In this document: one piece after another, positions 1-6,782 of the stretch
Layout of the letters: every line of letters begins with the position of its first letter
How positions within the stretch are numbered: position 1 is the stretch's first letter
Origin: Candidatus Eisenbacteria bacterium
GTDB lineage: Bacteria; Desulfobacterota; Binatia; DP-6
Reading direction: 5' to 3'
Assembly (NCBI GenBank): GCA_035577985.1
Contig: DATJZY010000121.1
Span: 1-41,916, forward strand
Length of the DNA: 41,916 nt
Made by a program: the position numbers and the translations under genes
Notes under the pieces: model-generated
What the model saw: the letters and a program-made list of their open reading frames with translations, nothing else
What the model was told of the DNA's origin: nothing
Databases searched by the model: none

Positions 1-536
1 ACGAGCGCCGCCTTGTCGTCGAGCGAGACGAGGATGCCGTAGACGCTCTCGGTGTTGTGCACGATGCGGCGGATGTTGGCGGCGTCCTCGGGCGTCTTGG
101 GCAAGCCGATCATGACCGGCTCGGCGCGCAGGAAGCCCCCCGACTGGGCGCGCAGGTAGCGCGTCGTGCGGTGGCCGATCGAGTCGATCTGGTTGTGGTT
201 CACGCCGTAGACCTGATCGACGGCCTCGGTGATCTTATAGATGCGCGCCAGGGTCGGAACGGTGAAGATGCTGCCCTCCTTCACCTCGACCATCAGCTGG
301 ATGTTGTTCGCGCCGCCGAACGTCCCGGCGTACTTGTTGTGGATCTGGACGAACGGATGGCTCTGCGGCAGCAGGTCGCCGAAGCTCGTCTCGAGCTTCA
401 GCTGGAAGCTCCAGTAGGCGAAGAGCCCCGTGATTGCCAGGACGAGGATCATGATGGGGTTGCGGTGGTCGATCAGGCGCTCGCCGAGCCAGTAGAGCGC
501 TCGTTTGTCCTGCGCGCTTACGTCTTCCATGCTCAT
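1..536 (-). CDS. RND/MMPL-family exporter, N-terminal part (cut by window edge)
   Basis: Seen: an open frame reads from ATG at 536 leftwards to the window edge, about 178 codons. AGGAG lies at 544-548, seven bases before this ATG, which favours it over the second in-frame ATG at 530. After a short cytoplasmic tail, residues about 27-45 form a hydrophobic segment (PIMILVLAITGLFAYWSF), followed by a soluble stretch with LETSFGDLLPQSHPFVQ. Known: RND/MMPL exporters start with one transmembrane helix followed by a large periplasmic loop, and a 'D-LLP-HP' segment just after TM1 is common in the hydrophobe/lipid exporter group. The gene follows the YCF48-type lipoprotein with a 24-base gap, so the two are probably co-transcribed. 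The substrate cannot be told from this fragment; lipid, sterol or hopanoid-like molecules are possible. The C-terminal four fifths lie outside the window. Confidence 0.85.
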   Translation of the reverse strand, partial: MSMEDVSAQDKRALYWLGERLIDHRNPIMILVLAITGLFAYWSFQLKLETSFGDLLPQSHPFVQIHNKYAGTFGGANNIQLMVEVKEGSIFTVPTLARIYKITEAVDQVYGVNHNQIDSIGHRTTRYLRAQSGGFLRAEPVMIGLPKTPEDAANIRRIVHNTESVYGILVSLDDKAAL

Positions 537-560
537 GGGTGTTCTCCTACACTCCCGCGC

Positions 561-1649
561 TCAGCCCTGGGACGGCAGCCAGGTTTTGCCGCCGTCGGTC
601 GTTCGGAAGATGAGACCGAAGCCGCCCACCATCCAGCCGTTCTTCGGGTCGGAAAAGTTGACCGACCGCAGCCACGTGAGCACGTCCTGTCCGATCTTCG
701 CTCGCGTCCAGGCCGCGTCGCCGGAACCTTTGCGGATCACCTCGCCCGCGGCGCCGACCGCCCATCCCGTCCCGTCGGGGAGCGTGACGGCGTCGTAGAG
801 CGGGTCCACGAGCGGTACGTCGCCGGCGTCGACTTTGTCGAACGCCCAGACTTGCCCGCTGTCGCTCGTCCGCGCGACGTGACCGTCGAGACCGACGGCA
901 ACGACGTTTTGCGCGTCCGCCGGGTACACGCCGAACATCGTGGGGAGGTCGAGCAGATCGAAGAAGCCGCTCTCGGCGCTCATCAGCGTCCGCTCCTGCT
1001 CCTTCCACGTCTGCCCGCCGTCGCTCGTGTACATGATCTTGCCGAACTCGCCGACGATCCAGCCATGCTGCGCGTCGATGAACTTGACGGCGTAGAAGAT
1101 GGGATCGGCCGCTGCGAGGCTCTCGCCGCCCGACGTGTCGAGCTCCATCTTCACCTTCCGGCTCGTCCACGTCTTGCCACCGTCGGTCGTGGAGATGAGG
1201 ATCGACCGGTCACCGACCGCCCACGCCGTGTTGGCGTCGAGGGCGTCGAGGCTGAAGAGGTAGGCGCGCTTCGACGCGCCGTCGGAGTCCTTGAAGGTGG
1301 CGTTGGACTCCTGCGGCTGCCAGGTCTTCCCACCGTCTGCCGTGTGCAGGACGAGACCTTCTTGTCCGACGATCCAGCCCTGCTTCTCGTCGACCATCTT
1401 GATGCCGTAGAGCGCGCTGTCGGTGCCGCTCGGACGAACGTCCCAGGTGGATCCGCCGTTCGACGTCTCGAGAATCTTCCCACCGTAGCCGACCACGAAC
1501 GCGCGGTCCTTCGACAGCGCCTGCACATCGTAGAACTTGTCGGTCACGTAGATGGTGCGCTCGACGAGCGGCACCATCTCGACTTCGTGATGGCAACCCA
1601 GCGCGAGCGCGCACAGTGTGAGCCCGAGCGGGATCGACCGACGGTGCAT
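561..1649 (-). CDS. YCF48/BNR-repeat beta-propeller lipoprotein
   Basis: Seen: 362 residues from ATG at 1649, chosen because a purine-rich GGAAGGGGG precedes it and the frame then begins with a lipoprotein signal (LTLCALALGC, lipobox cysteine about residue 19). An upstream in-frame start at 1706 would put 19 odd residues before the signal. The mature part carries at least six copies of a (D/N)GG-TW turn (NGGSTW, DGGKTW twice, DGGQTW, a degenerate DSGQVW, and a last DGGKTW), each followed by a GW-VG-type strand. Known: this is the repeat of YCF48/Hcf136-like propellers, which scaffold membrane complexes. Inferred: it is an envelope-anchored partner of the MMPL exporter that begins 24 bases downstream, since YCF48-like proteins often neighbour RND exporters in proteobacteria. 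No enzymatic residues are recognisable. Confidence 0.88.
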   Translation of the reverse strand: MHRRSIPLGLTLCALALGCHHEVEMVPLVERTIYVTDKFYDVQALSKDRAFVVGYGGKILETSNGGSTWDVRPSGTDSALYGIKMVDEKQGWIVGQEGLVLHTADGGKTWQPQESNATFKDSDGASKRAYLFSLDALDANTAWAVGDRSILISTTDGGKTWTSRKVKMELDTSGGESLAAADPIFYAVKFIDAQHGWIVGEFGKIMYTSDGGQTWKEQERTLMSAESGFFDLLDLPTMFGVYPADAQNVVAVGLDGHVARTSDSGQVWAFDKVDAGDVPLVDPLYDAVTLPDGTGWAVGAAGEVIRKGSGDAAWTRAKIGQDVLTWLRSVNFSDPKNGWMVGGFGLIFRTTDGGKTWLPSQG

Positions 1650-1722
1650 ACTACCCCCTTCCGGGGACCGGCGAACTGCAGACCCCGTGAGCGCGGGCGA
1701 TAACAAACCCTATGTCAGAGTG

Positions 1723-2196
1723 TCAATGGGACGGGGGGGTTGCGGCGTCGCTCTTCTGCTTCTGCGGAAACCACTTCGGGATCTCGGCCGGCTCCAGGAG
1801 GAGCTGCGAATCGACCTTCCACTCCCCGTCCTCGCGCACGAGCGTGTAGAGCTCGTGCTCCGTCAGACCCAGCGTGTTGACGAACTTGTCCTGGGACTCG
1901 AGGACGTTGGGGACGCGCGCCTTGTCGCCCTCGATCTTGCCAGGTGACACAGTGAAGTCGAAGATCTTCACGTCGGCGACGGACATCATGGCCTTCATCT
2001 CCTTGACGAATGCCTCCTTGTCCTTACCACCTCGCAAGGTCTTGGAGCTGAGCTCGTAGACCTCGTCGAACCTGTCCGCCTTCATCGCGGCCAGATAGCG
2101 CATCAGCGTGTCCTCGGGGCTGCCAGGCTCGAGGGCGCGCGCGGTGCCGCCGAGCACCATCGCGACCAGCGCGAGAGTCGTCGTGAGAAGCCGCAT
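1723..2196 (-). CDS. secreted NTF2-like (DUF4878-type) small protein
   Basis: Seen: 157 residues with a clear Sec signal peptide (MRLLTTTLALVAMVLGG, likely cleaved after ARA near residue 21). The mature part begins with PEDTLMRYLAAMKADRFDEVYELSS, a pattern typical of NTF2-fold proteins of the DUF4878/lumazine-binding-like group: an N-terminal helix pair, then a curved sheet ending in ELYTLVREDGEWKVDS. The charged C-terminal tail is low in complexity. The gene lies 73 bases upstream of the YCF48 lipoprotein on the same strand and may head that operon. It diverges from the XRE regulator gene. No catalytic residues are evident; a ligand-binding or accessory role in the envelope is inferred. Confidence 0.75.
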   Translation of the reverse strand: MRLLTTTLALVAMVLGGTARALEPGSPEDTLMRYLAAMKADRFDEVYELSSKTLRGGKDKEAFVKEMKAMMSVADVKIFDFTVSPGKIEGDKARVPNVLESQDKFVNTLGLTEHELYTLVREDGEWKVDSQLLLEPAEIPKWFPQKQKSDAATPPSH

Positions 2197-2209
2197 GCGC
2201 GACGGTTAG

Positions 2210-2220
2210 CACAGGCTGTG
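2210..2220. promoter_or_regulatory. short perfect palindrome, possible operator
   Basis: CACAG-G-CTGTG is a perfect 11-bp palindrome in the divergent gap between the secreted NTF2-like gene (start 2196) and the XRE gene. It lies about 115 bases upstream of the sigma-54 promoter at 2325-2340, a usual distance for an enhancer-binding site. It is also only 13 bases from the minus-strand start codon. It could serve either gene, or be chance. Confidence 0.25.
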
Positions 2221-2324
2221 GCTGATGCGGAAGGCGGCGACACGCCTGCACCGCTCGCACATTTTTTCGTCGCAGGTGGCACAGCCGAACACCGAGAGTT
2301 GCCCGCGTTTTCTGCGTACGCCCG

Positions 2325-2340
2325 TGGCACGTCAGTTGCT
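2325..2340 (+). promoter_or_regulatory. sigma-54 (-24/-12) promoter of the XRE gene
   Basis: Sequence TGGCACG-TCAG-TTGCT matches the RpoN consensus TGGCACG-N4-TTGCW at all 12 specified positions, with GG and GC exactly ten bases apart. The predicted transcript start is near 2351, giving a leader of about 40 bases before the ATG at 2393. A sigma-54 activator is encoded 0.4 kb downstream. Confidence 0.8.
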
Positions 2341-2392
2341 GCCGCTTTCCCGACGCGCACCACGCGCGATGCACCGCTCAGAGGGACACAAA

Positions 2393-2611
2393 ATGGAAGA
2401 AAACGCTGGCAACCTCGTCCGTGGCCTCCGGCAGAAGCTCGGCATGACCCAGGAAGAATTCGCGCACGAGATCGCCGTGACGGTCTCGACCGTCAACCGC
2501 TGGGAGAACGCGCACGCCGAGCCGAGCAAGCTCGCGTGGAAGGCGATCCAGGATCTCGCGCGCAAGCGCGGCCTGCCCGACGACCTCGCGCGCCACTCGC
2601 TCGACAACTAG
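2393..2611 (+). CDS. small XRE-family helix-turn-helix regulator
   Basis: Seen: 72 residues starting MEENAGNLVRGLRQKLGMTQ. The ATG at 2393 is chosen because GAGGG at 2381-2385 lies seven bases before it and because the frame upstream (open to 2225) codes arginine-rich, atypical sequence and covers the sigma-54 promoter. Residues about 8-62 form the five-helix Cro/CI fold: LRQKLGMTQEEFAHEIAV is the helix before and into the turn, and VSTVNRWENAHAEPS is the recognition helix. The protein is a DNA-binding domain with a short helical tail and no sensor domain. Placed behind a consensus sigma-54 promoter and ahead of an NtrC-class activator, it is probably a target of, or partner in, that circuit. 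Its own targets are unknown. Confidence 0.85.
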   Translation: MEENAGNLVRGLRQKLGMTQEEFAHEIAVTVSTVNRWENAHAEPSKLAWKAIQDLARKRGLPDDLARHSLDN

Positions 2612-2987
2612 CTTCCGCCGACCGGGCGGCGACGCTGCCCGGCTCCGCCACTCGGGCGGCGTCGTCTCCCGCCGGCGACGCCGCCCACCCCGCGGACCTC
2701 GCCGCGGCCGCTCGTCGGCCGCCGGCGCCGCACCGTCTGCTCGTGCGCAGCGCGCTACGCGCACGGCGCGCGCGCCGATGCGCACGGCGCCTCCGCCGAC
2801 GCGGTCGAGCCGCTCCCGAACGGCAGCCTCTCGACGCCGTGGCACATCTGCGTCGCTCCGGCACGCTCCGTCGAGCGACGACACCGCCCCTGTCACGGCG
2901 GACGCTTGGAGGAAGAGCCATTGTCGCGCCGACGCTTTTTCCGTTCGGGGCGCCCGCGGGCCGCGCGCGACACGTGCGCCGGCCGTT
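2612..2987. other. intergenic region without a supported gene
   Basis: The 427 bases between the XRE stop and the activator start (3039) are extremely GC-rich at first (2612-2860), with repeated gcc/gcg runs, then become mixed. Frames crossing it translate to arginine/alanine-rich low-complexity sequence with no ribosome-binding site, so I see no gene here. The only clear signal is the -24/-12 element at 2988-3003. Confidence 0.5.
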
Positions 2988-3003
2988 CGGCATGCGGATT
3001 GCG
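2988..3003 (+). promoter_or_regulatory. probable sigma-54 promoter of the activator/pilin operon
   Basis: CGGCATG-CGGA-TTGCG keeps the invariant GG and GC ten bases apart and matches 9 of the 12 specified positions of TGGCACG-N4-TTGCW. The predicted start is near 3014, giving a leader of about 25 bases before the ATG at 3039. That suggests the NtrC-class activator is itself under sigma-54, i.e. autoregulated. Confidence 0.55.
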
Positions 3004-3038
3004 TCAGGGCTGACACAACCGGGCCACCGACCCTCACC

Positions 3039-4445
3039 ATGGCACAACCCGACATCGACGATCGTCACGTCCTCCCGCCACCCGACCGCCGCGACCAGCC
3101 CAAGGTGCTGGTGGTCGAGGACGACGCGGACATCCGGGCACTCCTGGCCGTCTTCCTCGGCGACAAGGGCTTCCACGTGAAGGTGGCCGACACCGGGCAC
3201 CGCGCGCTGGAGCTCCTGGTCGAGGAACCGGTCGACCTCATCCTGTCCGACGTCCGCATGCCGGGCATGACGGGAATCGACCTCCTGCGGACGGTGAAGG
3301 AGCGCGATCCCGAGATCGAGCTCGTGCTCATGAGCGCCTACTCCAACGTGCGCGACGCGGTGGAGGCGATCCAACTCGGCGCGGCCGACTACGTCGAGAA
3401 GCCGATCGACTTCCGCCGGCTCGAGCGTGTGCTGCAGACGGTGCTCGAGAAGCGCAACCTGCAGCATCGCACGCGGATCCTCGAGCAGCGCCTGCAGGGC
3501 GTCGTCGTCTTCGAGGGCATGGTCGCGCGCACCCAGCGCATGCTCGAGACGTTCGCCTTCATCGAGCGCCTGGCGCGCTACCCCACGACGGCGCTCATCA
3601 CCGGCGAGAGTGGCACGGGCAAGGAGCTCGTGGCGCGCGCGATCCACAACCTCTCGCCGCTCCGCGACCGTCCCTTCATCATCTGCAACTGCACGACGCT
3701 CGCGCCGACCCTGCTGGAGAGCGAGCTCTTCGGCTACGTGCGTGGCGCGTTCACCGGCGCCGACCGCGATCGCAAGGGGCTCTTCGAAGCCGCCCACGGC
3801 GGGACGATCTTCCTCGACGAGATCGGCGAGCTGCCGCTCGGCGTCCAGGTGAAGCTCCTCCGCGTCCTCGAGAACCGCGAGATCAAGCGCATTGGATCGC
3901 CGGAGCCGATGCGCGTCGACATCCGCGTCATCGCCGCCACCAATCGCGAGCTGCCGGACATGGTTCACGAGGCGACGTTTCGCGACGACCTGTACTACCG
4001 GCTGAACGTCGGTGCGATCCAGCTCGCGCCGCTGCGCGAGCGCGCCGACGACATCGAGCCGCTCGTCGGCCACTTCATCACGGCGTGCAACGAGAAGCTG
4101 TCACGCAGCGTCGCCGGCGTGAGCCCGCAGGTCCTCGCCATCCTCACGCGCTATCATTGGCCGGGCAACGTCCGCGAGCTCGCCAACGTCATCGAGCGCG
4201 CCATGGTGGTCGCGAAGGGCAGCGTGATCCTGCCCGAGCACCTGCCGCCCCACCTCTTCGAGACCCGCGTCGCCCCGACCGGAGACAGCCCGCGCCTCCC
4301 CGAGCTCTCGCTCGAGGCGGCCGAGCGCGAGCAGATCCTGCGTGCGCTCCAGGCGTCGGGTGGCAAGCGCATCGAAGCGGCCCGACTGCTCGGGCTGTCG
4401 CGCCGCACCCTGTACCGCAAGCTCGACCGCTACGGGATCGCGTGA
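3039..4445 (+). CDS. NtrC-family sigma-54-dependent response regulator
   Basis: Seen: 468 residues in three domains. The receiver domain (about 22-140) has acidic residues DD28-29, phospho-acceptor D71 (LILSDVRMPG) and K121 (EKP). The AAA+ sigma-54 activation domain (about 157-395) has Walker A GESGTGKE at 189-196, an intact GAFTGA loop at 236-241 that contacts sigma-54, and Walker B FLDE at 258-261. A Fis-type helix-turn-helix (about 428-465) ends in RRTLYRKLDRYGIA. All key residues are present, so it should be a working enhancer-binding protein. The ATG at 3039 lacks a good Shine-Dalgarno but fits the start of the receiver domain. The stop overlaps the ribosome-binding site of the pilin-like gene downstream, so translation is likely coupled. 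The cognate kinase is not in the window. Confidence 0.95.
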   Translation: MAQPDIDDRHVLPPPDRRDQPKVLVVEDDADIRALLAVFLGDKGFHVKVADTGHRALELLVEEPVDLILSDVRMPGMTGIDLLRTVKERDPEIELVLMSAYSNVRDAVEAIQLGAADYVEKPIDFRRLERVLQTVLEKRNLQHRTRILEQRLQGVVVFEGMVARTQRMLETFAFIERLARYPTTALITGESGTGKELVARAIHNLSPLRDRPFIICNCTTLAPTLLESELFGYVRGAFTGADRDRKGLFEAAHGGTIFLDEIGELPLGVQVKLLRVLENREIKRIGSPEPMRVDIRVIAATNRELPDMVHEATFRDDLYYRLNVGAIQLAPLRERADDIEPLVGHFITACNEKLSRSVAGVSPQVLAILTRYHWPGNVRELANVIERAMVVAKGSVILPEHLPPHLFETRVAPTGDSPRLPELSLEAAEREQILRALQASGGKRIEAARLLGLSRRTLYRKLDRYGIA

Positions 4446-4457
4446 GGGAGCATCGGC

Positions 4458-4619
4458 ATGCGACGGATCCGTCACGGCGAGCGAGGTGAGGGGATGATCG
4501 AATACGGAATCTTGCTCGGGACCCTCGCACTGGGCGTGGTCCTCACGCTCATGGCGATCGGCGCGCAGATACGTCCCGCGTCGTCGGACAGTGCCCCGCA
4601 GAACCAGGGAGAGAGATGA
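4458..4619 (+). CDS. Flp-type (type IVb) prepilin-like small protein
   Basis: Seen: 53 residues, MRRIRHGERGEGMIEYGILL and onward. GAGGGAG at 4444-4450 sits seven bases before the ATG and overlaps the activator's stop codon. The stop (4617-4619) overlaps the next gene's ATG in an ATGA arrangement. The residues fit the type IVb prepilin signature: a short basic leader, G10 as the -1 residue of cleavage, then four residues, E15 (+5) and Y16 (+6), followed by a hydrophobic helix of about 20 residues (GILLGTLALGVVLTLMAIGA) and a short polar tail. Length matches Flp pilins (about 50-60). Known: Flp pilins are processed by TadV/prepilin peptidase and assembled by the Tad machine. No tad gene is in the window, so this looks like an orphan pilin or pseudopilin. 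It could instead be an unrelated single-pass peptide with a chance match. Confidence 0.72.
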   Translation: MRRIRHGERGEGMIEYGILLGTLALGVVLTLMAIGAQIRPASSDSAPQNQGER

Positions 4620-5035
4620 TGGAGCCGCAGACCAAGCCACGTATTCTCATCGTCGAGGATCATCCGCTGATCGCGGAGCTGATCGAGACGCGGCTGCGCA
4701 TCGAGGGCATGTCGCCCACCAAGTGTACCGGTGGACGCGAGGCGCTCGGTGCGCTGTCGACCGAGCAGTTCGACGCCGTGATCCTCGACATCATGATGCC
4801 CGACGTCGACGGGTACGAGGTCCTCCGCTCGATCCGGTCGACGCCCGCGACCGCCTCGCTGCCCGTGATCTTCCTCACGGCGAAGTCGGCCCCCGCCGAC
4901 ATCGAGAAGGGGCTCGCGCTCGGCGCGAACCACTACATCACGAAGCCGTTCAGCGGACAGGACCTGATGCGGAAGCTCCGTCTGTGCCTCGCCGGCCGCA
5001 AGCAGTCGTCGGCGGAATCGCCCGCCGCGGGGTGA
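4616..5035 (+). CDS. single-domain (CheY-like) response regulator
   Basis: Seen: 139 residues that are one receiver domain: acidic pair E14-D15 in ILIVEDH, phospho-acceptor D58 in VILDIMMPD, T88 in IFLTAK and K110 in TKPF, plus a serine/alanine-rich tail. There is no output domain. The start ATGATGG overlaps the pilin stop; either ATG (4616 or 4619) follows GGGAGAG. The gene ends at 5033-5035, overlapping the next start by one base. Position between an NtrC-class activator, a pilin-like gene and a protease-like lipoprotein suggests a phospho-relay or motility/adhesion switch. What it binds is unknown. Confidence 0.92.
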   Translation: MMEPQTKPRILIVEDHPLIAELIETRLRIEGMSPTKCTGGREALGALSTEQFDAVILDIMMPDVDGYEVLRSIRSTPATASLPVIFLTAKSAPADIEKGLALGANHYITKPFSGQDLMRKLRLCLAGRKQSSAESPAAG

Positions 5036-5475
5036 TGCGCCTTGCGGCCGTAGTGGTCGCGGCGATCCTCACCACGTCCTGCGCTCTGTTCGACCGGGCC
5101 TCCGGCAAAGGCGAAGTCCCGCTGCGCGGCGACGGCACGAGCTGGCTGGTGCAGGTCACCGTGAACGACCGTGCGAGCGGCCTCTTCCTGGTCGACACGG
5201 GCGCCAGCTACTGCGTGCTCGCCCCCGCCTTCGCGCGTGGCCTGGCCCTGCCCCCGACCGACAAGGCGGTCACGCTCCACACCGCCAACGGCATCGTGCG
5301 CGCGCCCGTCGTCCGCATCGCCACCCTCGACCTCGGCACGACGCGCGCGCACGACGTCCAGGCGATCGTCCACGACGCGGTCGGCCCGAAGCTCGACGGC
5401 GTCATCGGCCTCAACTTCTTGAACCAGTATCGCTACGCGATCGATCCGCAGCGCCGCACGCTGCACCTGCAATAG
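5035..5475 (+). CDS. retropepsin-like aspartic protease lipoprotein
   Basis: Seen: 146 residues from ATG at 5035 (TGATG overlap with the previous stop). The N-terminus is a lipoprotein signal (AAILTTSC, cysteine 16). The catalytic motif is FLVDTGASYC with D54. A second flap/loop feature LDGVIGLNFL near residues 122-131 is typical of bacterial gag-asp/retropepsin-like proteins. Known: these enzymes act as dimers, each chain giving one Asp. Inferred: it is membrane-anchored, acts on the envelope side, and is translated with the response regulator. The size is normal for a single-domain member. No substrate is known; pilin or adhesin processing is a possibility from context only. Confidence 0.85.
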   Translation: MRLAAVVVAAILTTSCALFDRASGKGEVPLRGDGTSWLVQVTVNDRASGLFLVDTGASYCVLAPAFARGLALPPTDKAVTLHTANGIVRAPVVRIATLDLGTTRAHDVQAIVHDAVGPKLDGVIGLNFLNQYRYAIDPQRRTLHLQ

Positions 5476-5492
5476 CGTCAAGCGCCGCGGCA

Positions 5493-5625
5493 GGCGCACG
5501 CGGGGCGAGGTCTTCGCTCGCGGTCCTCGGACCAGGCGCGCCGCGTAGGCCGCGGCGACACACACCGCCAATCGATGCGCGCGCCTGGTCCTGCGGGCTC
5601 GCTCCGACCTCGCCCCGCGTGCGCC
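5493..5625. repeat. 133-base interrupted inverted repeat between convergent genes
   Basis: Outer arms 5493-5512 and 5606-5625 are a perfect 20-bp inverted repeat, and inner arms 5529-5541 and 5579-5591 a perfect 13-bp one (GGACCAGGCGCGC). The spacers between arms are of similar length (16 and 14 bases), so the whole can fold as one long hairpin with an internal loop and a loop of about 37 bases. It fills the gap between the convergent protease (stop 5475) and thiolase (stop 5636) genes. It may be a bidirectional terminator or a small mobile palindrome. There is no T-tract. Confidence 0.7.
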
Positions 5626-5635
5626 CGCCGCTCCG

Positions 5636-6766
5636 TCAGACGCCGAGGAGGTTGATCGTGCAGGCGGAGCCTAGGCCGATCACGTGCGCGAGACCGACCT
5701 TCGCGTTCGGAACTTGGCGCTTGTCGGCGCGGCCGCGGAGGTGGGTCACGATCTCGTAGATGTTCGCGACGCCGGTGGCGCCGAGCGGGTGCCCCTTGGA
5801 GAGGAGGCCGCCAGAGACGTTCACGGGGACGCGTCCGCCGTGGGTGGTCTCGCCTTCGTCGATCATGCGACCGGCTTCGCCGTCCTCGCAGAGGCCGAGG
5901 TTCTCGTAGTGGAGCAGCTCGGCGGTCGCGAAGCAGTCGTGCAGCTCGACGAGGCCGACGTCCTGCGGGCCGACGCCCGCGCGCTCGTACGCCTTCTTTG
6001 CGGCGTTGCGCGTGAGCGTGTTCACGTCGGGATGCGTGAGGTCGCGGTCCGACCATGGATCCGACGTGAGCACCGACGCGAGCACCTTCACCTTGGCGCC
6101 GATCTCGCGCGCCTTTTTCGCCGACACGACGACGGCCGCCGCCGCACCGTCGCCCGAGGGGCAGCACATGAGGAGCGTATTCGGGTACGCCACCATGCGC
6201 GCGCCCATGACCTGCTCGAGCGGCGTCTCGACCTGATACTGCGAGAGCGGGTTCAACGTCGCGTGGTGGTGGTTCTTGACGGCGACCTTCGCGAACTGCT
6301 CGGCCGTCGTGCCGTACTTGCGCATGTGCTCCATGCCCGCCTGCCCGAAGACGGCCGGCATGAGCCCGCTGCCGATGACGCCCTCGGTGCGGATGCCCGA
6401 GCCGCCGCCGCCACCCAGCAGCCCGGCCTTGCCCATCTGCTCGACGCCGACGGCGAGCGCGACGTCGACCTCGCCGGCCGCGACGGCGAGATACGCTTCG
6501 CGGAAGGCGGTCGACCCGGTCGCGCACGCGTTCGCGACGTTCACGACCGGGATGCCGGTCTGTCCGATCTCGTGCAGGATGCGCTGGCCCACCATGGCGT
6601 TCGCCTGCATGAGGCAGCCGGCCGCCATGAACTCGACGTCGCGCATCGTGAGGCCGGCGTCGTCGAGCGCCGCGAGCGCGGCCTCGCCGCCGAGATCGGT
6701 GACGTCGCGGTCCTTGTAGCGACCGAACTTCAACATGGCCACGCCCGCGACGAATCCTTCACCCAT
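5636..6766 (-). CDS. thiolase-superfamily enzyme (SCP-x/Ltp type)
   Basis: Seen: 376 residues. C81 sits in NACATGST (nucleophile motif), H276 in ELHDCFA and H326 in GHPLGATG. The usual C-terminal cysteine motif (C-GGG-G) is replaced by LAHVIGLGSACTI, as in SCP2-thiolase/Ltp relatives. A strong AAGGAG precedes the ATG. Known: such enzymes paired with a DUF35 protein perform either thiolytic cleavage or, in Ltp2-ChsH2 of steroid side-chain degradation, a retro-aldol cleavage of acyl-CoA. Its partner DUF35 gene is 16 bases upstream, so they form an operon and probably a complex. The retained C81 favours thiolase or synthase chemistry over aldolase. The substrate is not readable from sequence. 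Confidence 0.9.
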   Translation of the reverse strand: MGEGFVAGVAMLKFGRYKDRDVTDLGGEAALAALDDAGLTMRDVEFMAAGCLMQANAMVGQRILHEIGQTGIPVVNVANACATGSTAFREAYLAVAAGEVDVALAVGVEQMGKAGLLGGGGGSGIRTEGVIGSGLMPAVFGQAGMEHMRKYGTTAEQFAKVAVKNHHHATLNPLSQYQVETPLEQVMGARMVAYPNTLLMCCPSGDGAAAAVVVSAKKAREIGAKVKVLASVLTSDPWSDRDLTHPDVNTLTRNAAKKAYERAGVGPQDVGLVELHDCFATAELLHYENLGLCEDGEAGRMIDEGETTHGGRVPVNVSGGLLSKGHPLGATGVANIYEIVTHLRGRADKRQVPNAKVGLAHVIGLGSACTINLLGV

Positions 6767-6782
6767 TGCCCGCTCTCCTTCG

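Noticed and set aside
2612..2987. Possible coding region between the XRE and activator genes.
   Set aside because: Frames give Arg/Ala/Pro-rich low-complexity sequence, with no ribosome-binding site and no family features.
4494..4619. Alternative start at 4494 for the pilin-like gene.
   Set aside because: It would delete the leader and the G-1 residue of the prepilin motif, and the purine run before it is too close; the start at 4458 has ideal spacing.
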